Shown here piece by piece: positions 8,929-16,430 of a stretch of 40,386 nucleotides of DNA. This DNA comes from Parasedimentitalea huanghaiensis (lineage in GTDB: Bacteria > Pseudomonadota > Alphaproteobacteria > Rhodobacterales > Rhodobacteraceae): positions 1-40,386 of the forward strand of contig NZ_WQLV01000025.1 in NCBI RefSeq assembly GCF_009753675.1. The letters run 5' to 3'. The stretch's first letter is position 1. Each line of letters starts with the position of its first letter. The translations under genes were made by a program, and so were the position numbers. The notes beneath the pieces were generated by a model. It made no database searches. It worked only from the letters and a program-made list of their open reading frames with translations, and was not told the DNA's origin.

Positions 8929-9724
8929 CGTCTTCCTCAGACCCATCCATTTTCAGTGTACGCAGGTCCATCAGCGCAAGGTCAGCCTGATCGGTGGTCA
9001 GCAATCTTTGTCCTGTGCCAATAAAGGTGTCGTCCCCGGCATCGGTCCACTCGGTAGCCCGCGCGAGCATCAATGCAGGATCCGCCTGCGTCGAACTGGG
9101 ATATCGAGTGGGAATCAGCGCCGCAAGTTCACCACCATTCGACAAAGTCAGGGTACCCGCAGTCCAGACTGCATCTCGCAGATCACTTGGGGCTTCGACT
9201 TCCAGCGTACTAATCTGTGCAAAGGGCAGCCAGAAATAGCGCCCGTTTACAATGACCTCAAGGACTGGACCCAGCCGCATATCGGCATCTGCAATCCACT
9301 CAAACCGATCACCATTTAGTTCGCCGGTACTGGCGGGGGCCCCATCAAAGGCGCGGGCGCGCAGGTCTGCCGCCTCTCGCACTTTACCTTGGGCCGATAA
9401 CTTTTGTGCTTCAATCAGCAACGCTAGCCATTCGTCTGGTTCGCCAAAAATCAGCGGATCTTTCTCACCGGCAAAAACCTTTTCCCGGTAAACTTCGCAA
9501 ATGATTGCCTCCCGATAGGCCTTGGCCATCATCGTTGCGCTTTCATCAAGTTCAGCGCTGAGTTTCAGTTGTGCAATGGCACGTTTCCAATCGCCCAACA
9601 CACAAAGCAATTGAAACAGAAAGATGCGCAATCTGGCATCAGAGGGATTGGCGCGTACCAAGTCTTGCAGCGCCACAAGCGCAGCAGCGGGGTCACCGGA
9701 TTTCAAATGCTCTTCGGGTGTCAT
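8921..9724 (-). CDS. tagJ: TagJ (ImpE-family) T6SS accessory protein
   Basis: TagJ/ImpE proteins are found in a subset of T6SS clusters. In the studied Pseudomonas system TagJ binds the N-terminal helix of TssB and may help bring ClpV to the sheath. The 267-aa product starts with TPR-like helices (GDPAAALVALQDLVRANPSDARLRIFLFQLLC is the typical opening). A C-terminal ImpE domain follows, with FEWIADADMRLGPVLEVIVNGRY and WLPFAQI, the most recognisable family motifs. The ATG has CGGAGCG about 8 nt upstream. It is the first gene after hcp and is separated from it by a perfect hairpin at 9764-9786. Two TssB proteins are encoded in this operon, so which N-terminal helix TagJ contacts is an open question; the helices are almost identical. 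Confidence 0.93.
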   Translation of the reverse strand: MTPEEHLKSGDPAAALVALQDLVRANPSDARLRIFLFQLLCVLGDWKRAIAQLKLSAELDESATMMAKAYREAIICEVYREKVFAGEKDPLIFGEPDEWLALLIEAQKLSAQGKVREAADLRARAFDGAPASTGELNGDRFEWIADADMRLGPVLEVIVNGRYFWLPFAQISTLEVEAPSDLRDAVWTAGTLTLSNGGELAALIPTRYPSSTQADPALMLARATEWTDAGDDTFIGTGQRLLTTDQADLALMDLRTLKMDGSEEDDG

Positions 9725-9763
9725 TGCAATTCGCTCCGTCGTTTAATTCACAGCGCCAGATGT

Positions 9764-9786
9764 CTCCGGGCGTAAAACGCCCGGAG
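9764..9786 (-). terminator. Perfect hairpin between hcp and tagJ; 3'-end or attenuator candidate
   Basis: CTCCGGGCGT at 9764-9773 pairs perfectly with ACGCCCGGAG at 9777-9786 around a 3-nt loop. On the minus-strand transcript this lies about 14 nt past the hcp stop and 40 nt before tagJ. There is no U-run after it, so it is better read as a partial terminator or an mRNA 3'-stabilising element that lets hcp be expressed above the downstream structural genes. That reading is inferred from position. Confidence 0.55.
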
Positions 9787-9799
9787 CAGCTATGCTGGA

Positions 9800-10300
9800 C
9801 TATTCGACTTTGCCGGTCTGAACATTCCACTTGAAGGTACCTTCAGTGGTCAGCTTACCAGTTTTCTGATCGGTCGATTTGTACTCGATCTCAATTCCGG
9901 CATAAGCCAATGACCAGGTCTCTTCTGGAATACCATCTTCGCTACCTGACAGCGAATAGGTGTCAATCACAACATCTTTCAGTTTCCAGATGCAATAGAC
10001 CAACAAACCATCAGATGCACTGTCACCTGACCGGCACCAATGCATTTTGATTTCCGGACGCACGGTGCCGTTTGCAACAGACAGTGCTAGGTCATTTGAC
10101 GCCTTGCCCATCTGTGAAGTCAGCTCGAGTTTACCAAAATTGGAATTCGCGTGCATCCGTTGGGTCGAGCCAAGGTCGGTCATTTCAACCGCCCGCTCAA
10201 CATTCCAACTTGCAGATTGCACAACAATCCATTTCTTGTGTCCATCTTCCATTGCGTCGCCGTCAATGTCCGAAATGTCGACAAACATGTTAGCAGCCAT
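9800..10300 (-). CDS. hcp: Hcp (TssD) T6SS inner tube protein
   Basis: Forms hexameric rings that stack into the expelled tube and can carry small effectors. The 166-aa product shows the Hcp beta-barrel pattern: FVDISDIDGDAMEDGHKKWI at the start, a WNVERAVEM stretch, then the MGKASNDLALSVANG and PEIKMHWCR segments. The end carries EIEYKSTDQKTG and FKWNVQTGK. No C-terminal toxin extension is present, so it is a plain structural Hcp. The ATG has AAAGGA 9 nt upstream. It lies between tssC and tagJ and is bracketed by two hairpins (10350-10372 before it and 9764-9786 after it), which fits separate tuning of a protein needed in large amounts. Confidence 0.96.
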   Translation of the reverse strand: MAANMFVDISDIDGDAMEDGHKKWIVVQSASWNVERAVEMTDLGSTQRMHANSNFGKLELTSQMGKASNDLALSVANGTVRPEIKMHWCRSGDSASDGLLVYCIWKLKDVVIDTYSLSGSEDGIPEETWSLAYAGIEIEYKSTDQKTGKLTTEGTFKWNVQTGKVE

Positions 10301-10349
10301 TTTTCTATCCTTTCAAATTCAACTACTCGTTACGTGTTTTTCTGGGTTA

Positions 10350-10372
10350 GCCTGATGAGTGTCAAATCAGGC
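10350..10372 (-). terminator. Hairpin at the tssC 3' end upstream of hcp
   Basis: GCCTGAT at 10350-10356 pairs with ATCAGGC at 10366-10372 across a 9-nt loop. The right arm contains the tssC stop codon (10367-10369). The minus-strand transcript downstream reads TAACCC and then an A-run, not a U-run, so full termination is unlikely. It could cause partial attenuation or act as a processing site that separates hcp mRNA from tssABC mRNA. Confidence 0.35.
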
Positions 10373-11863
10373 ACCTTTTTCCGAGGGCAGCTTAGATACC
10401 AGCCGCAGCGAGACAGAAAGGCCTTCGAGCTGGTAATGCGGGCGCAGGAAAAACTTAGAGCTGTAATAGCCCGGGTTGCCCTCGACCTCTTCCACCACCA
10501 CTTGGGCAGCGGCGAGAGGCTTGCGCGCCTTTTCGTTCTCCGAGGAGATCTCGGCGTTGAAATCAACGTAATTGTTGATCCAATCCTGCAGCCAGGATTC
10601 CATGGCCTGGCGACTTTTGAATGATCCAACTTTGTCTCGGACCATACATTTCAGATAATGTGCAAACCGGCAGGTGGCGAACAAGTAAGGCAGTCGCGCA
10701 CCAAGGTTAGCATTCGAAGTGGCATCGGGATCATCGTATTCAGCGGGCTTGTGCAGCGATTGCGCCCCCATGAACGTAGCCACATCTGTATTCTTTCGAT
10801 GGAGCAGAGGCATCATGCCATTTTTTGCAAGCTCTGCTTCGCGCCGATCATCAATAGCAATTTCAGTTGGACATTTTTGATCCACCCCACCATCGGTGGT
10901 CGGGAAAGTATGTGAAGGCAGGCCTTCCAATGTTCCGCCGCTTTCAACACCGCGAATACGCGAACACCAACCATAGGATTTGAATGATCGGGTGATGTTC
11001 ATTGCCATGCCGTAGGCCGCATTGACCCAGGAATAGTGACCGCTGTCAGCGCTGCCTGTGTCCTCTTCAAAGGCAAATTCTTCCACCGGATCGGTCTTAG
11101 ACCCATAGGGCATACGACCTAGGAAGCGTGGCATGGCCAAACCAACATATTTGGCATCTTCACTTTCGCGCAGGCTGCGCCATGCGGCGTATTCCGGCGT
11201 TTGAAAGATCTTGGTCAAATCGCGTGGGTTCGAAAGTTCCGACCAGCTGTCCATCTGGAACAGCGAGGGTTTTGCGCCGGTGATCAAAGGTGCATGGGAT
11301 GCAGCTGCAATCTTGGACATTTCACCCAGCAATTCGATATCCGGTGGCGACTGGTCGAAGTGATAGTCGGCAACCAGGGCACCATAGGGTTCACCGCCCA
11401 ACTGGCTAAATTCCTCGGTGTAGATCTTCTTGAAGATCGGGGATTGATCCCAGGCGGTGCCTTTAAATTTTTTCAGGGTCTTGTGCATCTCTTTCTTTGA
11501 AATGCTCATCACACGGATTTTCAGCTGTTCGTCGGTCTCGGTGTTGTTGACCAGATAATGCAGACCGCGCCAGGCGCTTTCCATCTGCTGAAATTCTTCA
11601 TTGTGCAGAACCAGATTGACCTGTTCGGTCAGCTTCTTATCGATCTCGGCAACGATGCTTTCGATGGAGCGCAGCGCGTCATCACTGATTAACCCGGTAT
11701 TGGCCAGCGCCTGTTCGGCCAGCGTCTTAACCGCGGATTCCACCGCTGTCTTGGCTTGGTCCGATTTGGGCCGGAATTCTTTTTGCAGCAGGTTGGCAAA
11801 TTCACTGGAGCCAAATGCTTCTTCACCACCAGCGGCTTCTGCTTCGAGTTGTTCTTCAGCCAT
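10367..11863 (-). CDS. tssC: TssC (VipB) T6SS sheath large subunit
   Basis: Partner of TssB in the contractile sheath. At 498 aa it has the family's usual length. Recognisable parts are the N-terminal EQVNLVLHNEEFQQMESAW segment followed by RGLHYLVNNTETDE, then YGALVADYHFDQSPPDIELL, PRFLGRMPYG with the FEEDT stretch, and a GTLEGLPSHTFPTTDG segment. The C-terminus has PELLSK-like HYQLEGLSVSLRLVSKLP, which forms the sheath handshake strand. The N-terminus should hold the ClpV-binding helix. The ATG follows GGAGGG by 6 nt and lies 11 nt after tssB, so tssB and tssC are tightly coupled. Only this one tssC is visible, although two tssB genes are present. Confidence 0.97.
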   Translation of the reverse strand: MAEEQLEAEAAGGEEAFGSSEFANLLQKEFRPKSDQAKTAVESAVKTLAEQALANTGLISDDALRSIESIVAEIDKKLTEQVNLVLHNEEFQQMESAWRGLHYLVNNTETDEQLKIRVMSISKKEMHKTLKKFKGTAWDQSPIFKKIYTEEFSQLGGEPYGALVADYHFDQSPPDIELLGEMSKIAAASHAPLITGAKPSLFQMDSWSELSNPRDLTKIFQTPEYAAWRSLRESEDAKYVGLAMPRFLGRMPYGSKTDPVEEFAFEEDTGSADSGHYSWVNAAYGMAMNITRSFKSYGWCSRIRGVESGGTLEGLPSHTFPTTDGGVDQKCPTEIAIDDRREAELAKNGMMPLLHRKNTDVATFMGAQSLHKPAEYDDPDATSNANLGARLPYLFATCRFAHYLKCMVRDKVGSFKSRQAMESWLQDWINNYVDFNAEISSENEKARKPLAAAQVVVEEVEGNPGYYSSKFFLRPHYQLEGLSVSLRLVSKLPSEKGA

Positions 11864-11874
11864 TGTTACCCTCC

Positions 11875-12390
11875 TTACTCTTCAGCGTCGCTACTGCCAC
11901 CCGGCGCTGCCTGCGCCGCGAGGGTTTTCAACAGACTTGGGTCCTGAATGATTTTTGCGATCAGATCTTCAGCACCAGTTTTACCGTCCATGTATGTCAT
12001 CAGGTTAGACAGCTGAGTCCGCGCTTCAAGCAATTCACGCAGCGGCGCGACCTTGGCAGCAATTGCTGCTGGCTTGAAATCATCCATGCTCTCAAAGGTG
12101 ATATCAACCGCGAGATTGCCCTCACCCGTCAGGGTATTTGGCACCGTAAATGCCGCCCTTGGCGCCATTGATTTCATCCGGTCGTCAAAGTTGTCGACAT
12201 CAATTTCCAAAAACTTACGATCGGCAACGCTCGGTTGCTCAACCTCGGATTTGCCAACCAAATCGCTCACCACTCCCATCACAAATGGAAGTTGAACTTT
12301 CTTTTCTGCACCATAAAGTTCGACATCATATTCGATTTGAACTCTGGGCGCCCGGTTTCGCGCTATGAATTTCTGTGAACTGCCGGCCAT
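11875..12390 (-). CDS. tssB: TssB (VipA) T6SS sheath small subunit, standard length
   Basis: The canonical sheath subunit, paired with the adjacent tssC. From the ATG at 12388-12390 the product is 171 aa, normal for the family. I prefer this start to the in-frame upstream codon at 12411 because AAGGAG lies 6 nt before it and the protein then starts MAGSSQKFIARNRAPRV, matching the other TssB exactly in this helix. Signature parts are VELYGAEKKVQLPFVMGV, FLEIDVDNFDDRM, PNTLTGEGNLAVDITFESM, and LLEARTQLSNLMTYMDGK near the end. It ends in a short acidic tail (SSDAEE), whereas the paralogue at 1-832 continues for over 100 residues. The gap to tssA is 65 nt and to tssC is 11 nt. Confidence 0.97.
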   Translation of the reverse strand: MAGSSQKFIARNRAPRVQIEYDVELYGAEKKVQLPFVMGVVSDLVGKSEVEQPSVADRKFLEIDVDNFDDRMKSMAPRAAFTVPNTLTGEGNLAVDITFESMDDFKPAAIAAKVAPLRELLEARTQLSNLMTYMDGKTGAEDLIAKIIQDPSLLKTLAAQAAPGGSSDAEE

Positions 12391-12455
12391 CTGGTACTCC
12401 TTGCTCGTCAATCGTTACGCCACCGCACCACTGAAACTGGGTGCAGGCGGCAAAA

Positions 12456-13508
12456 TCAGTCGTCGTCGTCAATGCCCCCGATCAAGTGGACATTGCTGAT
12501 GCCTTGCGGAGCCATATCGGTAATGATGGCAAGGAAATCCGCTCCCACCAATCGCTTGGCCCGTTCCAGCAAGACAGGTACCGGGCTGGACGGTTCCGCG
12601 CGGCGATAATAGCCAATGATTCGATCCAGGGCATTCGATACATCCGAAGGCGAATTGATTCCCGTCGTACCGCCCCCGGCTGCCGCCATCACAACGGGAG
12701 CCTCGGAACCCGCCTCTGCTCCTTCGGCTTCAACACCCTCATCTGTTTCAGCCTCTTCCATGCTGGCATATTCACGCAAACGTTTGCCCATTTGCTGCAG
12801 CAATTTAACCAAGGGGTTCAGATCAGGTCCTTGCCCAGGCGTATGTTCATCGAAGGCCGCTGAAATTGCTTTGACGTTGGTTGTAGAAGTTTCGATCGCT
12901 TCCACGCGTAGAGCAAGTTCAGCATCATCGCTATCTTGGAATGCCGCGCTGACAGTGGCGGTATCCGGCACGCTCTCCATATTGCTGGGCGCGGGCACCA
13001 CTCCTTCTGCAACTTCAATATCGCGCAGCGAAAACCGGCCAAAACCTCGGCTGTCACTTAATGGTGCACGACGCAGGCTACGATAAACCGGTGAGGGACC
13101 TGCCATATCGTCAGGCTGGCCGCAAAGATCCTGCACTGCATTGATCCGCATTGTGGGATCACCATCATCTTCGTCCAGCTCGGGATGGCAGGTCTCCCAG
13201 TATTGCTCCAGACAGCCACGCAGAAAGGTGGTGGCGTCAGCAAAACCGGTCAACCCTTCAGAATGAAGGATAGCATCCGACAAGAATACTGCTGCGCGAA
13301 TATCGTGACTGCGCTCCAAAACCAGCAGCGCATTTTTCTGAACTTCGCGGTAATCAGGATCCGAAGCTTCGGTAGTGGTGTCACCCAGAACAATTTCCTC
13401 ACCGGGCAAAGCGGCCAGTTCCATATCCGTGAACGTCGGATCATATTCGAGGTTCTCGCCACTTGGGGCGCCATCCTCTTTGGACTGCAATAGTACAGTC
13501 GGATCCAT
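12456..13508 (-). CDS. tssA: TssA (ImpA N-domain) T6SS assembly protein
   Basis: First gene of the T6SS operon. TssA-type proteins organise the baseplate or cap the growing sheath-tube. The ImpA N-terminal domain is clear: PSGENLEYDPTFTDME close to the start, SDPDYREVQKNAL, then LERSHDIRAAVFLSDAIL and the YWETCHPELDEDDGDPTMR stretch. The C-terminal part has a short helical region (LNPLVKLLQQMGKRLREY) and ends with GYYRRAEPSSPVPVLLERAK and VGADFLAIITDMAPQG, typical of short TssA forms with ImpA at the N-terminus and a small C-terminal domain. I chose the ATG at 13506-13508 (351 aa) because GGAGG lies 8 nt upstream and it starts at the conserved helix; the frame is open to 13607 without a better site. 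Confidence 0.92.
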   Translation of the reverse strand: MDPTVLLQSKEDGAPSGENLEYDPTFTDMELAALPGEEIVLGDTTTEASDPDYREVQKNALLVLERSHDIRAAVFLSDAILHSEGLTGFADATTFLRGCLEQYWETCHPELDEDDGDPTMRINAVQDLCGQPDDMAGPSPVYRSLRRAPLSDSRGFGRFSLRDIEVAEGVVPAPSNMESVPDTATVSAAFQDSDDAELALRVEAIETSTTNVKAISAAFDEHTPGQGPDLNPLVKLLQQMGKRLREYASMEEAETDEGVEAEGAEAGSEAPVVMAAAGGGTTGINSPSDVSNALDRIIGYYRRAEPSSPVPVLLERAKRLVGADFLAIITDMAPQGISNVHLIGGIDDDD

Positions 13509-13681
13509 GCAAGCGACCTCCAGAAAATTGGTCTTCGCAGTCCAAGCTTTGCCGTCAGGGTAGAGAAATACACCTCTGGAGAAGCTGGATTGCGAAACAA
13601 TAAACAATAACTTGACCCCAAGTGAGCCTTATCGTTTTGTTAAAGTCAATTAGATTCACCTGTTTTTGTGGAGACCTCGTT
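13509..13681. promoter_or_regulatory. Divergent promoter region between the T6SS operon and the ExbBD-like module
   Basis: The 173 nt separate tssA (minus strand) from the unknown gene at 13682 (plus strand) and must hold both promoters. TTGACC at 13612-13617 (plus) and TTGACT on the minus strand (13644-13649) are possible -35 elements, but neither has a convincing -10 at the right distance. A tandem ACAATAA direct repeat lies at about 13597-13610. The shared region suggests co-regulation, which is an inference. Confidence 0.4.
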
Positions 13682-14527
13682 ATGGTCGCAAGCCGCGTAT
13701 TGGGCGAAGATGTTAGGTCAATGGTGCGCAAAGGCGCCCGTGAGCGGATGTGCTTTGGCTTTTGTTTGGACAAACAGAACGATCCATTATTGATGGTCGA
13801 GCCGGGTAAAAAGCCCGAAGCCCTGCGTGCTCCACTAAAAAACGAAGGGGGCGGTCCACCGATGATATGGGGCACCTATGTTGTGCGCTCAGAACAAATG
13901 GAGATGATTTGCGAGAAGGTATCCGCCAAAACAATCACCGGGCTGAAAAAATTTCTGCGCAAGAATCAGCCTAAGGTCAACGTGCTATTCTACGACAAAG
14001 GCGGCAACCTTCTGGACAGCCTCAAACCAGAGAAGTCAGATGGTGTGGTTATCGACGACAAGGTGTCAGATCTGGCCCCGCCGGGTGAGAGCGGCAAATC
14101 TGCACAGGAACTGGTGAAACGTCTGAAGAGAATCCATCCTCGCATCGCTCTGGCCCCTGGCCCATTGGAAATGAAGCTGAAACGCGCGCTGGCCAGATCT
14201 GTAAAGCTGGTCAACGACGGCAAACTGCAAGAGGCAGAGACGCTCATTACCATGATCGAAATGGCCTTGGCCAAAATAGGCAAGACCATTGAAAATGACA
14301 AACGCACCCAAGCCCGTGCGCAACAAAGTCGGGACCGTATGAGTTTGGGCGCAGGCGTAAAACGAGCGCAGGCCCTGCGTGCCAATGTTGCGCGCACCCC
14401 TGGCTCGACACGCAGCAAATTGGACCGCGCGGTGCACAAGGCTGCCCAATTGCTGAAGTCTCGTGACATGAACGGGGCAAACAAAATGATGGACCGAATT
14501 GAAAAAGCACTGGCAACGATCAACTGA
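13682..14527 (+). CDS. Unknown cytoplasmic protein with duplicated helical unit
   Basis: 281 aa from the ATG at 13682, chosen because GGAGA lies 8 nt upstream; the frame is open from 13622. I do not recognise the family. There is no signal peptide or membrane segment. Residues 1-118 look like a compact alpha/beta domain (MCFGFCLDKQNDPLLMVEPG, a GPPMIWGTYVV strand, KVNVLFYDKGGNLLDSL). The C-terminal half is helical, very basic, and contains a repeated unit: residues 163-199 (KLKRALARSVKLVNDGKLQE ... MIEMALAKI) resemble 244-280 (RSKLDRAVHKAAQLLKSRDM ... DRIEKALATI). It is the first gene of the plus-strand module leading into exbB/exbD and is divergent from tssA. It could be a cytoplasmic adaptor or effector of that module; nothing in the sequence decides. 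Confidence 0.78.
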   Translation: MVASRVLGEDVRSMVRKGARERMCFGFCLDKQNDPLLMVEPGKKPEALRAPLKNEGGGPPMIWGTYVVRSEQMEMICEKVSAKTITGLKKFLRKNQPKVNVLFYDKGGNLLDSLKPEKSDGVVIDDKVSDLAPPGESGKSAQELVKRLKRIHPRIALAPGPLEMKLKRALARSVKLVNDGKLQEAETLITMIEMALAKIGKTIENDKRTQARAQQSRDRMSLGAGVKRAQALRANVARTPGSTRSKLDRAVHKAAQLLKSRDMNGANKMMDRIEKALATIN

Positions 14528-14553
14528 ACAAAAACCGCAAACCGGAGATCCGA

Positions 14554-14973
14554 ATGACATTTAAACACATGGTTGCCGTCTTTCTATTGGCGGCACTGCC
14601 TTTGACTGGGCAGGCTGAAACCGGCCAATTGCAGGTCGAACTGAACAAGGTCGAAGAAATTGAAGGCGGCGGATGTCGGGCGTTTTTTCTGTTTCGTAAC
14701 CAGACCGGCAAAAGTTTCTCTGGATTTGAAATGTCATTGGCAATTCTGGATGGGCAGGGCGTGATTGACCGTTTGTTGTCTATCGATGCCGCGCCATTAC
14801 CCGTGCAACGCACCACGCTAAAACTGTTCGAAATCCCTGAAATCTCTTGCGGAAACATATCGGAAATACTGCTCCACGACGTGACCTCATGCCAGCCACA
14901 AAACGAGGAACAGATGGATTGCTTTCCCATCCTTGATCTGGGATCGAAAACCGCAGCTCAGTTGGTGAAATAG
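14554..14973 (+). CDS. Small exported protein of unknown function
   Basis: 139 aa with a clear Sec signal peptide (MTFKHMVAVFLLAALPLTGQA, cleavage after about residue 21). The mature part of about 118 residues is a predicted beta-sandwich-like domain with four cysteines (in GGGCRAFF, EISCGN, SCQPQ and MDCFP), which could form two periplasmic disulfides. I do not recognise the family. It has an excellent ribosome site (CCGGAG upstream) and lies 26 nt after the previous gene and 2 nt before the exbB-like gene, so it is part of that operon. As a periplasmic protein co-made with a proton channel complex it may be an accessory or partner of the ExbD or TonB-like proteins; this is inferred from the operon only. 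Confidence 0.8.
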   Translation: MTFKHMVAVFLLAALPLTGQAETGQLQVELNKVEEIEGGGCRAFFLFRNQTGKSFSGFEMSLAILDGQGVIDRLLSIDAAPLPVQRTTLKLFEIPEISCGNISEILLHDVTSCQPQNEEQMDCFPILDLGSKTAAQLVK

Positions 14974-14975
14974 CG

Positions 14976-15593
14976 ATGACCGCAATTTGGGAACTGCTGG
15001 GCACCGGGGGACCGGTAATCGCATTGCTGGCGCTTATGTCTGCGATGTCGCTGACGCTTATTGGCGTAAAACTGGCGCAGTTGTGGCGGGTGCGTTCAGG
15101 CGAAGATATGCGCACAGCTGCCCTAGAGCATTGGAAGGGCGGCGATCGCCACGCGGCAATGGCGTCGGTATCGGATGGCCGCTCTCCGGCCGACCGGGTG
15201 ATGAGCTATGCCATGCAGGCACTGAACAGCGGCCTAAAAGGCCCCCGCCTAGAGGGCGAATTACTGCGGCGGGGCAATGAAGAAGTCGCGCAGATGAACA
15301 GCCTGATTCGGTTGCTGGAACTGGTTGCCATGGTGTCGCCTTTGCTGGGCCTCTTGGGCACTGTGTTAGGAATGATCCAATCCTTTCAGGAGTTGGAGCT
15401 GGCACAGGGTGCGGCAAATGCCTCCGTGCTTGCGGGTGGTATCTGGCAAGCCCTTTTGACTACGGCTGCCGGGCTATTAGTAGCCATTCCTGCCGCCATT
15501 GCTGCTGGGTTGTTTGCTGCGCGAATTGAAGGCGCAGCGTTGCACATAGAAAGCGCGGTTGGGCAGTTGCTGCTGATCAACGAGACCAGCTAG
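14976..15593 (+). CDS. MotA/TolQ/ExbB-family proton channel protein
   Basis: Inner-membrane channel-forming subunit of a PMF-driven motor, working with ExbD/TolR partners. The 205-aa product has an N-terminal membrane segment (GPVIALLALMSAMSLTLIGV, about residues 12-31), a cytoplasmic loop of about 80 residues, and two C-terminal membrane segments with the family signature LVAMVSPLLGLLGTVLGMIQ (about 114-133). The last helix (LLTTAAGLLVAIPAAIAAGL, about 157-176) carries the TTAAGL/AIP motif that lines the channel. Length and topology (N-out, three TM) are those of ExbB/TolQ. Its start is 2 nt after the exported 139-aa gene and it is 16 nt before the first exbD. Two exbD-type genes follow, as in several ExbB-ExbD1-ExbD2 operons. 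It could energise an envelope process linked to the neighbouring T6SS or caspase gene; the target is unknown. Confidence 0.93.
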   Translation: MTAIWELLGTGGPVIALLALMSAMSLTLIGVKLAQLWRVRSGEDMRTAALEHWKGGDRHAAMASVSDGRSPADRVMSYAMQALNSGLKGPRLEGELLRRGNEEVAQMNSLIRLLELVAMVSPLLGLLGTVLGMIQSFQELELAQGAANASVLAGGIWQALLTTAAGLLVAIPAAIAAGLFAARIEGAALHIESAVGQLLLINETS

Positions 15594-15609
15594 CCTAGGA
15601 GGCGGTGCG

Positions 15610-16026
15610 ATGAACCTCAAACGGCAAGCCCAGCCCCGCGCCCTGATTTCATTGGTGCCAATGATCGACGTGATGTTGATTTTGTTAGTGTTTTTCATGG
15701 TCACTTCGACCTATCTGAACCTCGATATGATCCCGGCTTTGCGACCGGATACAGACAGCGTAGCAACGACCGTGAGTGCGCAACCCGAAGGCTCGATCAT
15801 GATCCGCATTGGTGCTGATGGCCACGCCGTGCTGCGCGGTCGGCAGCTCGGCGCTGACGCGGTAACAGACCATCTGACAACTGAAATTGCCCGTGAGCCT
15901 TTGATACAAGTCCTGATCTTACCGTCAGGTGCGGCCCCTATGCAGGCCCTCATTTCGGTAATGGACAGCGCAGCATTGGCTGGTGTGCAACGCCTGCGTG
16001 TGTTGAGACTGGAGGCCAGCCAATGA
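15610..16026 (+). CDS. ExbD/TolR-family protein, first copy
   Basis: Rotor-side partner of the ExbB-like channel: a short cytoplasmic N-terminus, one TM helix and a periplasmic domain. The TM segment has the signature LVPMIDVMLILLVFFMV (about residues 15-31), with the essential membrane Asp at about 19. The 138-aa length is normal. The periplasmic domain (GSIMIRIGADGHAVLRGRQL to the end) has the ExbD beta-alpha pattern. A strong AGGAGG site precedes the ATG. The stop overlaps the next exbD-type start by 4 nt (ATGA), so both are probably made in a fixed ratio. Confidence 0.93.
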   Translation: MNLKRQAQPRALISLVPMIDVMLILLVFFMVTSTYLNLDMIPALRPDTDSVATTVSAQPEGSIMIRIGADGHAVLRGRQLGADAVTDHLTTEIAREPLIQVLILPSGAAPMQALISVMDSAALAGVQRLRVLRLEASQ

Positions 16027-16430
16027 AACTAAGCCGCCCCCCTCGCGCAGCACAATCTGAAACGATTATCGCCCTTATCGATGTGGTATTCTTCCTACTG
16101 GTCTTCTTCATGTTGATCGGACGCATGGACGCTACCGCCCCGTTTGAAGTCCGCCCCCCTATGGCGCAGTCAGGGCGCGACATGCCAGCCGGGGGCGTGA
16201 CCCTGGCCGTAGCTGCAGATGGTTCTCTGGCGTTGGATGGCGACGAAGTCAGCACGCAAGACCTGGCAACCGCACTGACCAGCCAGCTGGCACAGCAACC
16301 CGACCTACGCCTACGTATCAACGCACATCGAGCCACCGAACTGCGCCATGTTCTGCCTTATGTGACACAGGCTGAACAATTGGGCGTGCGCGATGTCGTG
16401 CTGGTCGTTACACCAGAGCGTGACGAGTGA
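16023..16430 (+). CDS. ExbD/TolR-family protein, second copy
   Basis: 135 aa with the same design as its neighbour but clearly diverged from it. The TM signature is ALIDVVFFLLVFFMLIG (about residues 17-33), with the proton-path Asp retained at about 20. The periplasmic part (VTLAVAADGSLALDGDEV, LRLRINAHRATELRHVLPYV) is an ExbD fold. It starts in a 4-nt overlap with the first copy and ends in a 4-nt GTGA overlap with the TonB-like gene. ExbD acts as a dimer inside an ExbB pentamer in studied systems, so two different ExbD genes may give a heterodimer; that is inference. Confidence 0.92.
   Translation: MKLSRPPRAAQSETIIALIDVVFFLLVFFMLIGRMDATAPFEVRPPMAQSGRDMPAGGVTLAVAADGSLALDGDEVSTQDLATALTSQLAQQPDLRLRINAHRATELRHVLPYVTQAEQLGVRDVVLVVTPERDE

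Noticed and set aside
9800-10300. Hcp with a fused toxin domain
   Set aside because: The protein ends directly after the last Hcp strand.
10151-10624. 157-codon plus-strand frame over hcp and tssC
   Set aside because: It is a shadow of two well-supported genes.
12456-13607. Longer tssA start at 13607
   Set aside because: The extra 33 residues precede a conserved start and lack a ribosome site; GGAGG is placed correctly for 13508.
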